From Actinomyces trachealis (GTDB lineage Bacteria > Actinomycetota > Actinomycetes > Actinomycetales > Actinomycetaceae): DNA of 64,000 bases. Below the pieces are notes generated by a model, which saw only the letters and a program-made list of their open reading frames with translations, was not told the DNA's origin and did not search any database. The stretch spans positions 558,001 to 622,000 of the forward strand of contig NZ_CP065027.1 of assembly GCF_015711475.1 (NCBI RefSeq). The letters run 5' to 3'. Of this stretch, positions 1 to 10,521 are shown piece by piece. Positions within the stretch are counted from its first letter, which is position 1. Every line of letters starts with the position of its first letter. Both the position numbers and the translations under genes were made by a program.

Positions 1-9
1 AAGCGCTGA
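1..9 (+). CDS. rpsI: 3' end of ribosomal protein S9 (partial)
   Basis: The first nine bases read Lys-Arg-stop, matching the usual C-terminal Ser-Lys-Arg of S9. A strong terminator and then glmM follow, and the order rplM-rpsI-glmM is common in Actinobacteria. Only two residues are visible, so the call rests mainly on context. Confidence 0.5.
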   Translation, partial: KR

Positions 10-43
10 CCCGCTTACCGCAGGCTGGTATCCCAGCCGCAGC

Positions 44-85
44 ACGACGCCCCGCCCCGCTGCCACAGCGACGGCGGGGCGTCGT
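44..85 (+). terminator. Rho-independent-type hairpin after rpsI
   Basis: A 13-bp perfect GC-rich stem (arms 44-56 and 73-85) with a 16-nt loop lies just after the rpsI stop codon. A run of T is lacking, as is usual in high-GC actinobacteria. Confidence 0.75.
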
Positions 86-202
86 CGTCTACCGCCACCG
101 CCACCGCACCAGGTGGCCCCGGATATCGAGCAGCCCTACGGTGCACGTGGAATGATTACAAGTTGTTACCGCATATAACCAGGAACCTCCTAGGAGAAGC
201 CC

Positions 203-1555
203 ATGGCAAGACTCTTCGGCACCGACGGCGTTCGGGGCCTAGCCAACGACCTGCTAACCCCGGCCTTGGCCGTCCAGCTCGGTGAGGCGGCCGCCCGCGT
301 CCTAGCCGCCGAGTCCACCACCTCCCGCACCGGCCGTCCCCGCGCCGTGGTGGGCCGCGACACCCGCGCCAGCGGCGAGTTCCTGGATCACGCCATCAGC
401 TCCGGCCTGGCCTCCTCCGGGGTGGATGTGACCCGTGTGGGCGTGCTACCCACCCCCGCCATCGCCCACCTGACTGCCACCCAGGACATTGACCTGGGCG
501 TCATGATCTCCGCCTCCCACAACCCCTTCCAGGACAACGGGATCAAGTTCTTTGCCCGGGGCGGCTACAAGCTTGAGGACTCCGTGGAGGACGAGATCGA
601 GGCCCTGCTGGGCAAGGTCACCGACTTGCCGATCGGTTCCGGGGTAGGGCGCGTCATCAAGGGGGAGACCGTCGCCGACCAGAACTACATCAACCACCTG
701 GTGGACTCCGTGTCCACCGACCTGACCGGGCTGCGCATCGTGGTGGACGCCTCCAACGGTGCCGCCTCCCACGTGGGTCCCGCCGCTCTGCGCGCCGCCG
801 GGGCGGAGGTGATCGTCATCAACGCCTCCCCGGACGGCCTGAACATCAACGACGCCTGCGGCTCCACCCACCCCGAGCGCCTCCAAGCCTACGTGTGCAA
901 CGTGGGCGCAGACATGGGGGTGGCCTACGACGGCGACGCCGACCGTTGCCTGGCGGTGGACGCCGAAGGCAGGCTCGTGGACGGCGACCAGATCATGGGC
1001 ATGCTCGCCGTCGGCATGAAGGCGGACGGCACCCTGGGCTCAGACACCCTGGTGGTCACCGTGATGAGCAACCTAGGCCTGGTGCTGGCCATGAAGGAGC
1101 ACGGCATCCGCACGATCCAGACCGGAGTCGGGGACCGTTACGTGCTCGAAAAGATGCTCTCGGGCGGCTACACCCTGGGCGGGGAGCAGTCCGGCCACGT
1201 GATCGACACGATCCACTCCACCACCGGTGACGGCGTGCTTACCTCGCTGCGGGTCGCGGCCCGTGTCAAGCGCAGCGGCAAGAGTCTGGCGGAGCTGGCC
1301 AGCATCGTCCAGCGGCTCCCGCAAACCCTGGTGAACGTCAAGGGCGTGGACAAGTCCGCGGCGGGCACCAATGCCGCGGTGCAGCAGGCCGTGGGGGAGG
1401 CGGAGAAGCGTCTGGGGGCCACCGGCCGGGTGCTGCTGCGCCCCTCAGGCACCGAGCCACTGGTGCGCGTGATGGTGGAGGCCGCCACCCAGGTGGAGGC
1501 GGACGCCGTCGCCACGGGCCTAGCTGAGGTGGTCAAGGAGAACCTGAGCCTGTGA
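203..1555 (+). CDS. glmM: Phosphoglucosamine mutase
   Basis: This 450-aa enzyme converts glucosamine-6-phosphate to glucosamine-1-phosphate in the cytoplasm, on the path to UDP-GlcNAc and peptidoglycan. The start MARLFGTDGVRG is typical of GlmM. The phosphoserine loop SASHNP places the catalytic Ser near residue 105, the Mg-binding loop DGDADR is at 243-248, the sugar-binding GEQSGH at 327-332, and the phosphate-binding RPSGTEP near the C-terminus. Length is normal for the family. An AGGAGA ribosome site sits about 7 nt before the ATG. glmS, which makes its substrate, is encoded 1.7 kb downstream. Nothing looks damaged. Confidence 0.98.
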   Translation: MARLFGTDGVRGLANDLLTPALAVQLGEAAARVLAAESTTSRTGRPRAVVGRDTRASGEFLDHAISSGLASSGVDVTRVGVLPTPAIAHLTATQDIDLGVMISASHNPFQDNGIKFFARGGYKLEDSVEDEIEALLGKVTDLPIGSGVGRVIKGETVADQNYINHLVDSVSTDLTGLRIVVDASNGAASHVGPAALRAAGAEVIVINASPDGLNINDACGSTHPERLQAYVCNVGADMGVAYDGDADRCLAVDAEGRLVDGDQIMGMLAVGMKADGTLGSDTLVVTVMSNLGLVLAMKEHGIRTIQTGVGDRYVLEKMLSGGYTLGGEQSGHVIDTIHSTTGDGVLTSLRVAARVKRSGKSLAELASIVQRLPQTLVNVKGVDKSAAGTNAAVQQAVGEAEKRLGATGRVLLRPSGTEPLVRVMVEAATQVEADAVATGLAEVVKENLSL

Positions 1556-1600
1556 ACTGACATCCCAGAAGCAGGCCGTCTGCGCCTGGGCATGATTAGG

Positions 1601-1633
1601 GCAGTGCCCGGCGTGTAGAGCGCCGGGCACTGC
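1601..1633 (+). terminator. Terminator of glmM
   Basis: A perfect 13-bp inverted repeat (arms 1601-1613 and 1621-1633) with a 7-nt loop lies 46 bp after the glmM stop. Confidence 0.8.
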
Positions 1634-1798
1634 CGTCCCTGAACAAGCCAGCGGCCCCTGCGCAGGCCCGCGCCGGGTGCAGGGCCTCAGGGGGCAGGGT
1701 CTCCACCAGACGCAGCCAGGTCTCTGAGGGCGTGGGAGCGGGGTGGGTGTCCACACGGCGGACATGACAGGCATCTCGGCGCCGCCTGCCTGTAGAAG

Positions 1799-2033
1799 GG
1801 CGTGATTCCGGGAATCTGGGTGGGGTCATTACCGCCAGGCAGTGCTCGTGTCCGCCGCGTGGACAAAGCGGTGTGCATCACCGGTGGCTAAGCCTGTCCG
1901 ACACCTGAACCCGCTCCCGACACCTGACCCCGTCCTCGACACCCCTGTTGCTGCAACCAGGGTGTCGCGCACGGGCTCAGGTGTCGGGGTGGCCAGTAGT
2001 GCCTGTAGGGCATTAACCATGCCAGGAGTCAGG
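1799..2033 (+). repeat. Dispersed intergenic element, copy 1
   Basis: This roughly 235-bp stretch occurs again at 14906-15142 with most bases conserved (clear identity in blocks such as GGCGTGATTCCGGG, GGTCATTACCGCCAGGCAG, GCATCACCGGTGGC and GTTGCTGCAACCAGGGTGTCGC). No credible ORF is shared. It contains three tandem units of 19-20 nt starting CCGACACCTGAACCC or similar (1898, 1917, 1937), followed by a long imperfect palindrome. It sits in the 534-bp gap between the glmM terminator and the 3' end of coaA. Its nature (MITE-like repeat, structured RNA or protein-binding site) is unknown. Confidence 0.8.
1916..1988 (+). other. Long imperfect hairpin in element copy 1
   Basis: Arms 1916-1950 and 1954-1988 are complementary at 30 of 35 positions around a 3-nt CTG loop. 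The outer arm CCCGACACCTGA and inner arm CGACACCC both pair. Copy 2 keeps the fold although arm bases differ, which suggests that the structure itself is maintained. Confidence 0.75.
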
Positions 2034-2089
2034 TGGAGCCCTTCGGGGGTGGGTGGCGGCGCGAGGGTGGGACCCAGCCGACTGGAAGC

Positions 2090-3115
2090 TCAGGACTTGC
2101 GCAACAGGACCCGGCTCATGTGGTGGTCGCCGTCCTTGCACAGCACTAGGGTGGCGCGGCCCCGCGTCGGCTCAATGTTCTCCCGCAGGTTCGCCAAATT
2201 CACGGACTCCCACACCTCATTGGCGGCAGCCACGGCGATGTCGTCAGGGACCGCGGCATAACGCCGGAAGTAAGATGCCGGGGCCTGAAAAGCGGTTCGC
2301 TTCAATGTGAGGAACCGGTCCAGGTACCAGCGCCGAATGTCCTCAGGGTCCGCGTCAACGTAGATCGAGAAGTCAATGAAGTCGCTGACTGCCAGTGCGG
2401 AGGCGGGCTCACCGTCAGCATGGGCGCGGCCGCGCGGCGCAGGCTGGAGCACGTTTAACCCCTCCAGCACCAGCACGTCGGGGCGTTCCACCACCACATA
2501 CTCATCGGGCATGACGTCATAGACCGAGTGTGAGTACACCGGAGCCTTGACCCGCTCCGCCCCAGACTTCACCGAAGCCACAAAGTCCAGCAGCGCCCGC
2601 CGGTCGTAGGACTCTGGGAAACCCTTGCGGGCCGTGAGCCCACGCGCCTCCAACACCGCATTGGGCAGCAGGAAGCCGTCGGTCGTCACCAGGTCCACGC
2701 GCGGCGTGGCCTCAAAACGTGAAAGCATGTGAGCGATCAAGCGCGCGGTGGTGGACTTGCCCACCGCCACAGACCCGGCCACCGCCACCACGAAAGGCGT
2801 CAGCGGCTCGTGCACACCCAGGAACCCGGAGGTCTGGGCAGCGCGCTCGCGAGTGGTGGAGATGTACTTCTGCAGCAAGGCCGTCAGCGGCCGGTAAACG
2901 GCGTCCACCTCAGCCAGGTCAATCGGATCCCCTAAACCACGCAGCTTCTCCACATCCGCCTGGGTCAGCGGCAGTGGAGCCGTGGAGGCCAGCTGGCGCC
3001 ACTGGTCGCGCCGCAACTCGATGTAGGGGGAGGGGAAGCCGGGACCTTGGAAGAACAGGTCAAGGTTGGTGGCCGGTGTGGCAGGGTTTCTGGGCACTAG
3101 GCAAGTCTTACGCAT
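2090..3115 (-). CDS. coaA: Type I pantothenate kinase
   Basis: CoaA phosphorylates pantothenate with ATP, the first committed step of coenzyme A synthesis. From the ATG at 3115 it has 341 aa. The P-loop GSVAVGKST lies at about residues 114-122, followed by TTARLIAHMLSRF. The IELRRDQWRQLA segment near the start and the DVLVLEGLNVLQ and DFSIYVDA blocks are typical of the bacterial PRK-like family. The open frame extends upstream to 3316, but that would overlap the divergent glmS start at 3240, so the later ATG (or a GTG at about 3100) is preferred. The two genes diverge from a 124-bp gap. Confidence 0.95.
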   Translation of the reverse strand: MRKTCLVPRNPATPATNLDLFFQGPGFPSPYIELRRDQWRQLASTAPLPLTQADVEKLRGLGDPIDLAEVDAVYRPLTALLQKYISTTRERAAQTSGFLGVHEPLTPFVVAVAGSVAVGKSTTARLIAHMLSRFEATPRVDLVTTDGFLLPNAVLEARGLTARKGFPESYDRRALLDFVASVKSGAERVKAPVYSHSVYDVMPDEYVVVERPDVLVLEGLNVLQPAPRGRAHADGEPASALAVSDFIDFSIYVDADPEDIRRWYLDRFLTLKRTAFQAPASYFRRYAAVPDDIAVAAANEVWESVNLANLRENIEPTRGRATLVLCKDGDHHMSRVLLRKS

Positions 3116-3239
3116 TTCGCCGGGCTTACTGGCGGATTTAGTGCCCGAGTGTGCGGCGGTACGTCCTACCGTAAAGTCTGACAAATGATCTCCGCCGCAG
3201 CAGTTGAATGCGAGATTGGGGCATGGTTCGATCACCCTC

Positions 3240-5222
<1,983 letters not shown>

Positions 5223-5258
5223 CGGCCTGCGGTGGTGCGCGCCGTAGCCCCGCGCCCG

Positions 5259-5669
5259 CTAACCCTCCGCGACGACGTAGGCCAGCGCCACCCCGCCGTC
5301 GTGCGCCAGCGACAGGTGCCAGCACTGCACGTCAAGCGCCGCCGCGAGGTGTGCGGCCGGGCCGTGTAGTGACAGCAAGGGAGGGGCACCGGGGGCGGAA
5401 GAGACCTCGATGTCGGTCAGCCGCCAGGAGTCTGGCTCGTGGATGCCTGAACTGTTGGCGTCGCCAACCGCCGCCAGTGCCGAGCCCAAAGCCTTGAGCA
5501 CCGCCTCCTTGGCTGCCAGGCGCGCCGCCAAGGACTCCGTGCGACCGGCGCACAGTTCGCGCTCGCGGGCGGTGAAGATCCGCTCCGCAAGGGCGGGGAC
5601 TGCTGTAAGCCGGGCTTTGAGGCGCAGCACGCTCACAAGGTCAGTTCCGATAGCCACTATCACTCGCAC
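5259..5669 (-). CDS. acpS: Holo-[acyl-carrier-protein] synthase
   Basis: AcpS moves 4'-phosphopantetheine from CoA to apo-acyl carrier protein. The 136-aa frame has the Mg-binding IGTDLVSV motif near the start, FTARERELC, and the second metal motif LAAKEAVLKALG. The C-terminal LSLAHDGGVALAYVVA is the usual family ending. It converges with glmS, with only 36 bp between their stops. An internal GTG two codons after the ATG is an alternative start. Its partner pathway gene coaA is close by. Confidence 0.93.
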   Translation of the reverse strand: MRVIVAIGTDLVSVLRLKARLTAVPALAERIFTARERELCAGRTESLAARLAAKEAVLKALGSALAAVGDANSSGIHEPDSWRLTDIEVSSAPGAPPLLSLHGPAAHLAAALDVQCWHLSLAHDGGVALAYVVAEG

Positions 5670-5742
5670 AGTGTGCCCGAAGCATCACATCATGTGTTCG
5701 CCTCCTCTACCGCTCCGGCGGGGCGGGCGGGAGACTGGCTGC

Positions 5743-6933
5743 ATGATCCCAGCTGTCACCAGCCCTGCCGACAGCCACCTGGCTGCCCTGCTGCACGTAC
5801 CTGGGGCACAGGACCACAAGTACACGCGCGGCGTCCTAGGGGTTTGGGCGGGCTCGCAGAGCTACCCGGGGGCCGCCGTGCTCACCTGCTCGGCAGCAGT
5901 GCGCAGCGGGGCGGGCATGGTACGTCTGGTGGCACCAGAGCGCGTCACCAACCTGGTGCTGGCCCGCCGCCCAGAAGTAGTGCCCGCAATAGGCCGCTGC
6001 CAGGCTTTAGTGATTGGCCCCGGCACTGATCCGGCAGACACGCCACGCGCCGCCGAGTTGCAGCAGGCCTTAGCGTTTGCTCTGGGGGAGGAGACGGAGG
6101 CGCTGCCCGCAGTCATCGACGCCGGGGCGCTGCCCCTACTCGCGGACCGGCTTCTAGAAGGTGCGCGCTGTAACGCGTGGCATGTGCTTACACCCCACGC
6201 GGGGGAGGCTGCCGCGCTCCTGAGTACCTTGGGGCAGGCGAGCACTCGCGACGCCGTCGAGAAGGAATCAACGGCTGCGGCCTGGACCCTGAGCGCCCTA
6301 ACCGGAGCCACCGTGCTCCTCAAAGGCACCCCCACGCTTGTGGCCAACCATGCTGCGGGAGTGTTACTGAGCCTGAACGCGGGTCCAGGCTGGCTGGCTA
6401 CTGCTGGTAGCGGTGATGTTCTGGCGGGGGTGCTGGGTTCCCTCCTAGCCACCGCACGTGCCGCTGATGAAAGCAACCTAAAGAAGGTTTACGGGGATCA
6501 GCTAGGACCTCAGGCCTCGGCAGCAATGGTGAAGTCGACCCTGACCGAGGTGAGCAATGGGCCAGAATCTGGCCAAAACACACGCATTGAGGCCACTTGT
6601 CATGATTTAGGTAACAACATCAAGGAGCCTCAAAAGTCAACCAAACCGCTGCCTGACCGTTATGAAACAGAAGTGAACCATTCGATCGTTGCAATTCCAA
6701 CAAGCTGCTGTGAGAACTTGTTCCAGGCGCCACAAACATCACTAGCCCATGAAGGAAACCCCGTCACATTGCTAACGGCTCTGGCGGTGCGTCTTCACGC
6801 TAAAGCTGCCGAGATTGCAGCCCAAACCACTGGTGGCAGTCTGGGTCGCCCCATCGCCGCCCTGGATCTTGTTGATGCGTTGCCCAATGTATTGGGAGCC
6901 CTGCTATCGGAGGTGCGACAATCAACGCCGTGA
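5743..6933 (+). CDS. nnrD: ADP-dependent NAD(P)H-hydrate dehydratase with an internal insertion
   Basis: NnrD repairs hydrated NADH/NADPH using ADP (ribokinase-like fold). From the ATG at 5743 the protein has 396 aa, whereas a single NnrD domain is usually about 280 aa. GVWAGSQSYPGAAVL, LTPHAGEAAALL and the catalytic AGSGDVLAGVLGSLLA block (about residues 222-237) are intact. About 100 residues (241-341, bases about 6463-6765) are inserted before the final helices LTALAVRLHAKAAEIA. The insertion is visibly AT-richer than its flanks and resembles nothing I recognise. The epimerase partner NnrE is not fused or adjacent. The stop overlaps the GTG start of alr (GTGA), so the two are co-translated. 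Confidence 0.88.
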   Translation: MIPAVTSPADSHLAALLHVPGAQDHKYTRGVLGVWAGSQSYPGAAVLTCSAAVRSGAGMVRLVAPERVTNLVLARRPEVVPAIGRCQALVIGPGTDPADTPRAAELQQALAFALGEETEALPAVIDAGALPLLADRLLEGARCNAWHVLTPHAGEAAALLSTLGQASTRDAVEKESTAAAWTLSALTGATVLLKGTPTLVANHAAGVLLSLNAGPGWLATAGSGDVLAGVLGSLLATARAADESNLKKVYGDQLGPQASAAMVKSTLTEVSNGPESGQNTRIEATCHDLGNNIKEPQKSTKPLPDRYETEVNHSIVAIPTSCCENLFQAPQTSLAHEGNPVTLLTALAVRLHAKAAEIAAQTTGGSLGRPIAALDLVDALPNVLGALLSEVRQSTP

Positions 6934-8273
6934 TCCCCGAGAGAATCCCCAACGCAAGCACGCTTTGCCAGGTCCCCTTGGGTGCGACTGCTGGTCACTT
7001 CCCTGAGGCCGCCACCGCCACAACCGCCCAGGCCGTGGTTGACCTGGGGGCGATCGCCCACAACGCCCGAGTCTTGGCCCAAGCCGCAGGCACCCCCTGG
7101 ATGGCTGTGGTCAAGGCGGACGCCTATGGTCATGGAATCCTTCCCGTCGCCACCACCTGCCTGCGGGCTGGCGCCACCTGGCTGGGCGTGGCCCAGCTAG
7201 CTGAGGCCCTGCACCTGCGCGCACTGCTCGACGCCGATGGCGTCGCCCGGCCTGCCGGTGACGTGCCCACCCCTTTGACGCCGCGCACCCTCACCTGGAT
7301 CACCCCCGTGCTCACCGCAGCCGAGGCGGCTGCACCTGGCTCCCCCCTGCGCCAGGCCCTGGACGCCGAGCTAGATCTCTCCGTCTCCACCCTCAGCCAG
7401 CTAGAGGCTATCGCCGCAGCCGCCCAGGCACAGGGGCAGGCCGCCCGCATCCACCTGAAGGTGGACACTGGCATGTCCCGCGCAGGCGCCGTCGCGCAGG
7501 ATCTAGCTCCCCTGGCCGTCGCCGCCCGCCAGGCCCAAGACGCTGGGCTGGTGCAGGTTGTAGGCCTGTGGAGTCACCTGTCCCGTGCGGACGAACTCAC
7601 CAGCGGCTCCACCGAGGAGCACCTGCGTCGCTTCCAAGATGGTGAGCGGGTGCTGGCAGAGGCAGGTCTGCGCCCCCAGTTCCGCCACCTGGCCGCCACC
7701 GGTGGACTCCTATGGCACCCGGCAGCACGCCTGGACCTGGTACGACTTGGAATCGGCCTGTACGGACTGAGCCCCAACCCTGCCACCGCCACCAGTGCGG
7801 AGCTGGGGCTGCGGCCCGCCATGCGCCTGGAGTCCAGGCTCCTGCAGGTCAAGCAGATCCCCGCCGGGCAAGCCGTCTCCTATGGTGGCACCTGGACCGC
7901 CTCAACCGACCGCTGGGTCGGCCTGGTACCCGTGGGCTACGCAGATGGCATCCCCCGCGCCGCCGCCTCCCTGGGACCGGTGTGGGTTGCCGGGCAGCGC
8001 ACCCAGGTGATCGGCAAGGTTTGCATGGACCAGTTCGTGATCGACCTGGGCCCAGTTGACGCCAATACTGAGCCGCCCGTGCCCCCCGTGCCGCCCGCGC
8101 AGGCCGGGGACCGCGTGATCCTTTGGGGAGACCCCAACGCCCTGCCCGGAGTGCCCACAGCTGACGACTGGGCCACCGCCTGCGGCACCATCAACTACGA
8201 GATCGTGACCCGCCTAGGTGTGCGCGTCCCGCGCAGCTACGCCCCTGGCGCCACCAAGGAGGAGCAGGTATGA
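6930..8273 (+). CDS. alr: Alanine racemase
   Basis: Alr is a PLP enzyme that interconverts L- and D-alanine for peptidoglycan. In the 447-aa protein the PLP lysine lies in VVKADAYGHG (K62), and the catalytic tyrosine in VGYADGIPRA (about residue 337). KVCMDQFVIDLG and the C-terminal TINYEIVTRLGVRVPR are also standard. The N-terminus is about 30 residues longer than usual. The GTG at 6930 overlaps the nnrD stop, and a start nearer residue 32 is possible. The stop overlaps the tsaE ATG (ATGA), giving a tight nnrD-alr-tsaE chain. Confidence 0.96.
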   Translation: MIPERIPNASTLCQVPLGATAGHFPEAATATTAQAVVDLGAIAHNARVLAQAAGTPWMAVVKADAYGHGILPVATTCLRAGATWLGVAQLAEALHLRALLDADGVARPAGDVPTPLTPRTLTWITPVLTAAEAAAPGSPLRQALDAELDLSVSTLSQLEAIAAAAQAQGQAARIHLKVDTGMSRAGAVAQDLAPLAVAARQAQDAGLVQVVGLWSHLSRADELTSGSTEEHLRRFQDGERVLAEAGLRPQFRHLAATGGLLWHPAARLDLVRLGIGLYGLSPNPATATSAELGLRPAMRLESRLLQVKQIPAGQAVSYGGTWTASTDRWVGLVPVGYADGIPRAAASLGPVWVAGQRTQVIGKVCMDQFVIDLGPVDANTEPPVPPVPPAQAGDRVILWGDPNALPGVPTADDWATACGTINYEIVTRLGVRVPRSYAPGATKEEQV

Positions 8274-8821
8274 GCAGCCGCCCCCAAGAGATCACCGTCC
8301 AGTCCACCGGCCCGGAAGACACCCGCGAACTCGGTGCCCGCTTGGCCTCCCTGCTGCGTGCGGGGGACCTGGTTATGCTCTCTGGCGGCCTGGGCGCCGG
8401 AAAAACCACCTTGGCGCAAGGAATCGGTGCCGCCATGAAGGTGCGTGGCCGCGTCTCCTCGCCCACCTTCATCATCGCGCGTGTGCACCCCAGTCTGGGG
8501 GAGGGGCCAGACCTGATTCACGTGGACGCCTACCGGCTCAACAGCCTGGAGGAGGTTGACGCCCTAGACCTGGACTCCTCGCTGGCTGACTCAGTGACCT
8601 TGGTTGAGTGGGGCGAGGATAGAGTTGAGGCCCTGTCTCAAGACCGCCTTGAGGTGACCGTCTCCCGCCCCCACGGTGCCGTCGCCCCCCAGCCCGGTGC
8701 GGAAGCTGCCATCACGGACCTCGCCGACGTGGATGACTGCCGCCGCAGCGTGCACGTGCGTGCCATCGGCGAGCGTTGGGGCGGCGCGGACCTAACCGCG
8801 CTTACCGGTGCAGGGAACTGA
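8270..8821 (+). CDS. tsaE: tRNA t6A biosynthesis ATPase TsaE
   Basis: TsaE is the small ATPase that works with TsaB and TsaD in threonylcarbamoylation of A37 in ANN-decoding tRNAs. The 183-aa frame has Walker A GGLGAGKTTLAQG at about 39-51, then SSPTFIIARVH, DLIHVDAYRL, and LVEWGED, all family signatures. The ATG overlaps the alr stop by 4 nt. An unrelated secreted protein separates it from tsaB. The C-terminal 40 residues are less conserved. Confidence 0.95.
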   Translation: MSSRPQEITVQSTGPEDTRELGARLASLLRAGDLVMLSGGLGAGKTTLAQGIGAAMKVRGRVSSPTFIIARVHPSLGEGPDLIHVDAYRLNSLEEVDALDLDSSLADSVTLVEWGEDRVEALSQDRLEVTVSRPHGAVAPQPGAEAAITDLADVDDCRRSVHVRAIGERWGGADLTALTGAGN

Positions 8822-8830
8822 AGGCGCCTC

Positions 8831-9709
8831 ATGACTCCCCGTTCCCACTTCCCCCCAGGTGGATTCCCCTCCCTTTACCCCGCAACCGCAGTGTTGTTCG
8901 CGACCCTGCTGCTGCTCGGCCTAGCTACCCCAACGGCGGCAGCGCACACGCCCAGCCCACCGCCCGAACCGGTCACGGAGTGGGTGCGGGCCCAGGCCCC
9001 CCAGGTGGTCTCCGCCGCCACCCCCGGCCGCGTGGCGCCAGGGGACCTAAGCTTTGGCGACATCGTCCGAGTGTCCATGTGGGACGACGCCTTTCTACGC
9101 GGTGAGGCGCAAGGCAACGGTCTCAAGGAGGCCGACCACTGGGCCGCCACCGTCCAGGTGCTAGGCCAGACCGTAGGCGCCATCCACATGTGGATCGGCC
9201 CCTCAGAGGCCGACGTCGTGACCCCCGCCCCCGCTGAGGCGCAGGACGCTGCGGTAAACATGGCGGTGCCGACGCCAGCCTCTCCAGCACCCACCACCGC
9301 TGCGGCGAGTGCAGACAGCAAAGCCATAAACGGTGAGTTTGTTGGTGACCCGGTGTTGGGCAACGCTATCGCCCGGCTGTCAGGCCAGCAGGCCAATGGC
9401 GACGCCAGGAGTTACTGGATCATTGTCCATGACTCTGTTGACCACTCCTGGTTCGCAGTCAACAACGGCGTCGTCCGCCCCTTGGGGCAGACCAGCACCT
9501 CCGTGCTTGCGGGCGAGCTGCCCGTGAACGTGTACTCGCAAATCGTCCGCGACCGCCGAGCCAAGGTGCCGGTAGAGAACAAGCCGGTCTGGGACGGTTG
9601 GCTACCCGGCAACCAGCTGATCTGGCTGGCTGTGGGCGGCTTCAGTGTGCTGACCGCGGCAGTGGTTTTTATAACCGTGCGGCACGAGCGTCAGGTCCTT
9701 ACTGACTGA
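8831..9709 (+). CDS. Predicted secreted, membrane-anchored protein of unknown function
   Basis: I do not recognise a family. The 292-aa product has an N-terminal hydrophobic segment (about residues 18-38, ending TPTAAAHT) that looks like a signal peptide. An extracytoplasmic part follows, with an Ala/Pro/Thr-rich stretch near 130-158. A C-terminal membrane helix (about 262-280, LIWLAVGGFSVLTAAVVF) and a short basic tail complete it. The topology suggests a surface protein anchored at its C-terminus. It is wedged between tsaE and tsaB, 9 bp after tsaE, so it is probably cotranscribed with the tRNA-modification genes without an evident functional link. Confidence 0.75.
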   Translation: MTPRSHFPPGGFPSLYPATAVLFATLLLLGLATPTAAAHTPSPPPEPVTEWVRAQAPQVVSAATPGRVAPGDLSFGDIVRVSMWDDAFLRGEAQGNGLKEADHWAATVQVLGQTVGAIHMWIGPSEADVVTPAPAEAQDAAVNMAVPTPASPAPTTAAASADSKAINGEFVGDPVLGNAIARLSGQQANGDARSYWIIVHDSVDHSWFAVNNGVVRPLGQTSTSVLAGELPVNVYSQIVRDRRAKVPVENKPVWDGWLPGNQLIWLAVGGFSVLTAAVVFITVRHERQVLTD

Positions 9710-9810
9710 TTCTTACTGACTGACGGAAGTCAACTGGCTGGAGCGCAGCTCCGCCTTCAGTCTGCCTGGGTGGCTCTGGAACTGGTCTCCGCAGGGCCTA
9801 GGCTGGGGCC

Positions 9811-10521
9811 GTGCGCATCGTCTCCATCGACTCTTCACTCGGAACCCAGCTGCTCGCCTGCGATGCTGAGCAGGCTCCTGCGGGCGGGAGCGTCAAGCTG
9901 ACCGTTCTGGCTCACAGTGAGCAAGTTGATTCCCGTCGCCACGCTGAGTCCCTGGGACCGATGCTGGCCAGCATTCTGGGGCAGGCGGAGGTGGCCGAGT
10001 TCCCCTTGGACGCAGTGGTTGCCGCTACCGGACCGGCGCCGTTCACGGGACTGCGCGCCGGGCTGGTTGCCGCCCGGGTGCTGGGCCGAACGCGCTCTGT
10101 GCCTGTCCACGGGGTGCCTAGCCTCGACGCCGTCGCCCGCCTGGCCCTAGACGAGCTGCCTGAGGGGGCCACTGTGCTGGTGGCCACCGATGCCCGCCGC
10201 AAAGAGGTCTACGCCGCCCGCTACCTTGCTGCTGGTGCCGACGACGTCGAGCGGCTCGACGACTTCCTGGTGGCTGCGCCCGAGGCGGCACTCGAACTGG
10301 GGCAGGCCGACGCCGTCGCTGGTTCCGGCGTGACGCTCCACCCAGTTCTCGCGCAGGGCCGGAAGGAACTGGCCCCGGTCTCCGGTGACACGCTGACGCA
10401 GGTACGCGTGGCCCTGGCGCGCTTGGCGCAGGCCCCGGCGGGCACCATCCTGGACGCCGAGCCGCTATACCTGCGCCACGCTGACGTGCAGGTGCCCACC
10501 AGACGTAAGCGAGCCCTGTGA
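9811..10521 (+). CDS. tsaB: tRNA t6A biosynthesis protein TsaB
   Basis: TsaB is the catalytically inactive TsaD paralogue that dimerises with TsaD in t6A synthesis. The 236-aa product starts at GTG with MRIVSIDSSLGTQLL, carries the ATGPAPFTGLRAGLVAARVL block typical of YeaZ/TsaB, and VPVHGVPSLDAVARLA. The stop overlaps the rimI GTG start (GTGA), so it is coupled to the acetyltransferase. Confidence 0.93.
   Translation: MRIVSIDSSLGTQLLACDAEQAPAGGSVKLTVLAHSEQVDSRRHAESLGPMLASILGQAEVAEFPLDAVVAATGPAPFTGLRAGLVAARVLGRTRSVPVHGVPSLDAVARLALDELPEGATVLVATDARRKEVYAARYLAAGADDVERLDDFLVAAPEAALELGQADAVAGSGVTLHPVLAQGRKELAPVSGDTLTQVRVALARLAQAPAGTILDAEPLYLRHADVQVPTRRKRAL

Noticed and set aside
1898..1950. Three spaced copies of GACACC-type repeats that might suggest a CRISPR array
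   Set aside because: The units adjoin without spacers of regular length, and the region forms one long hairpin. No cas genes are present.
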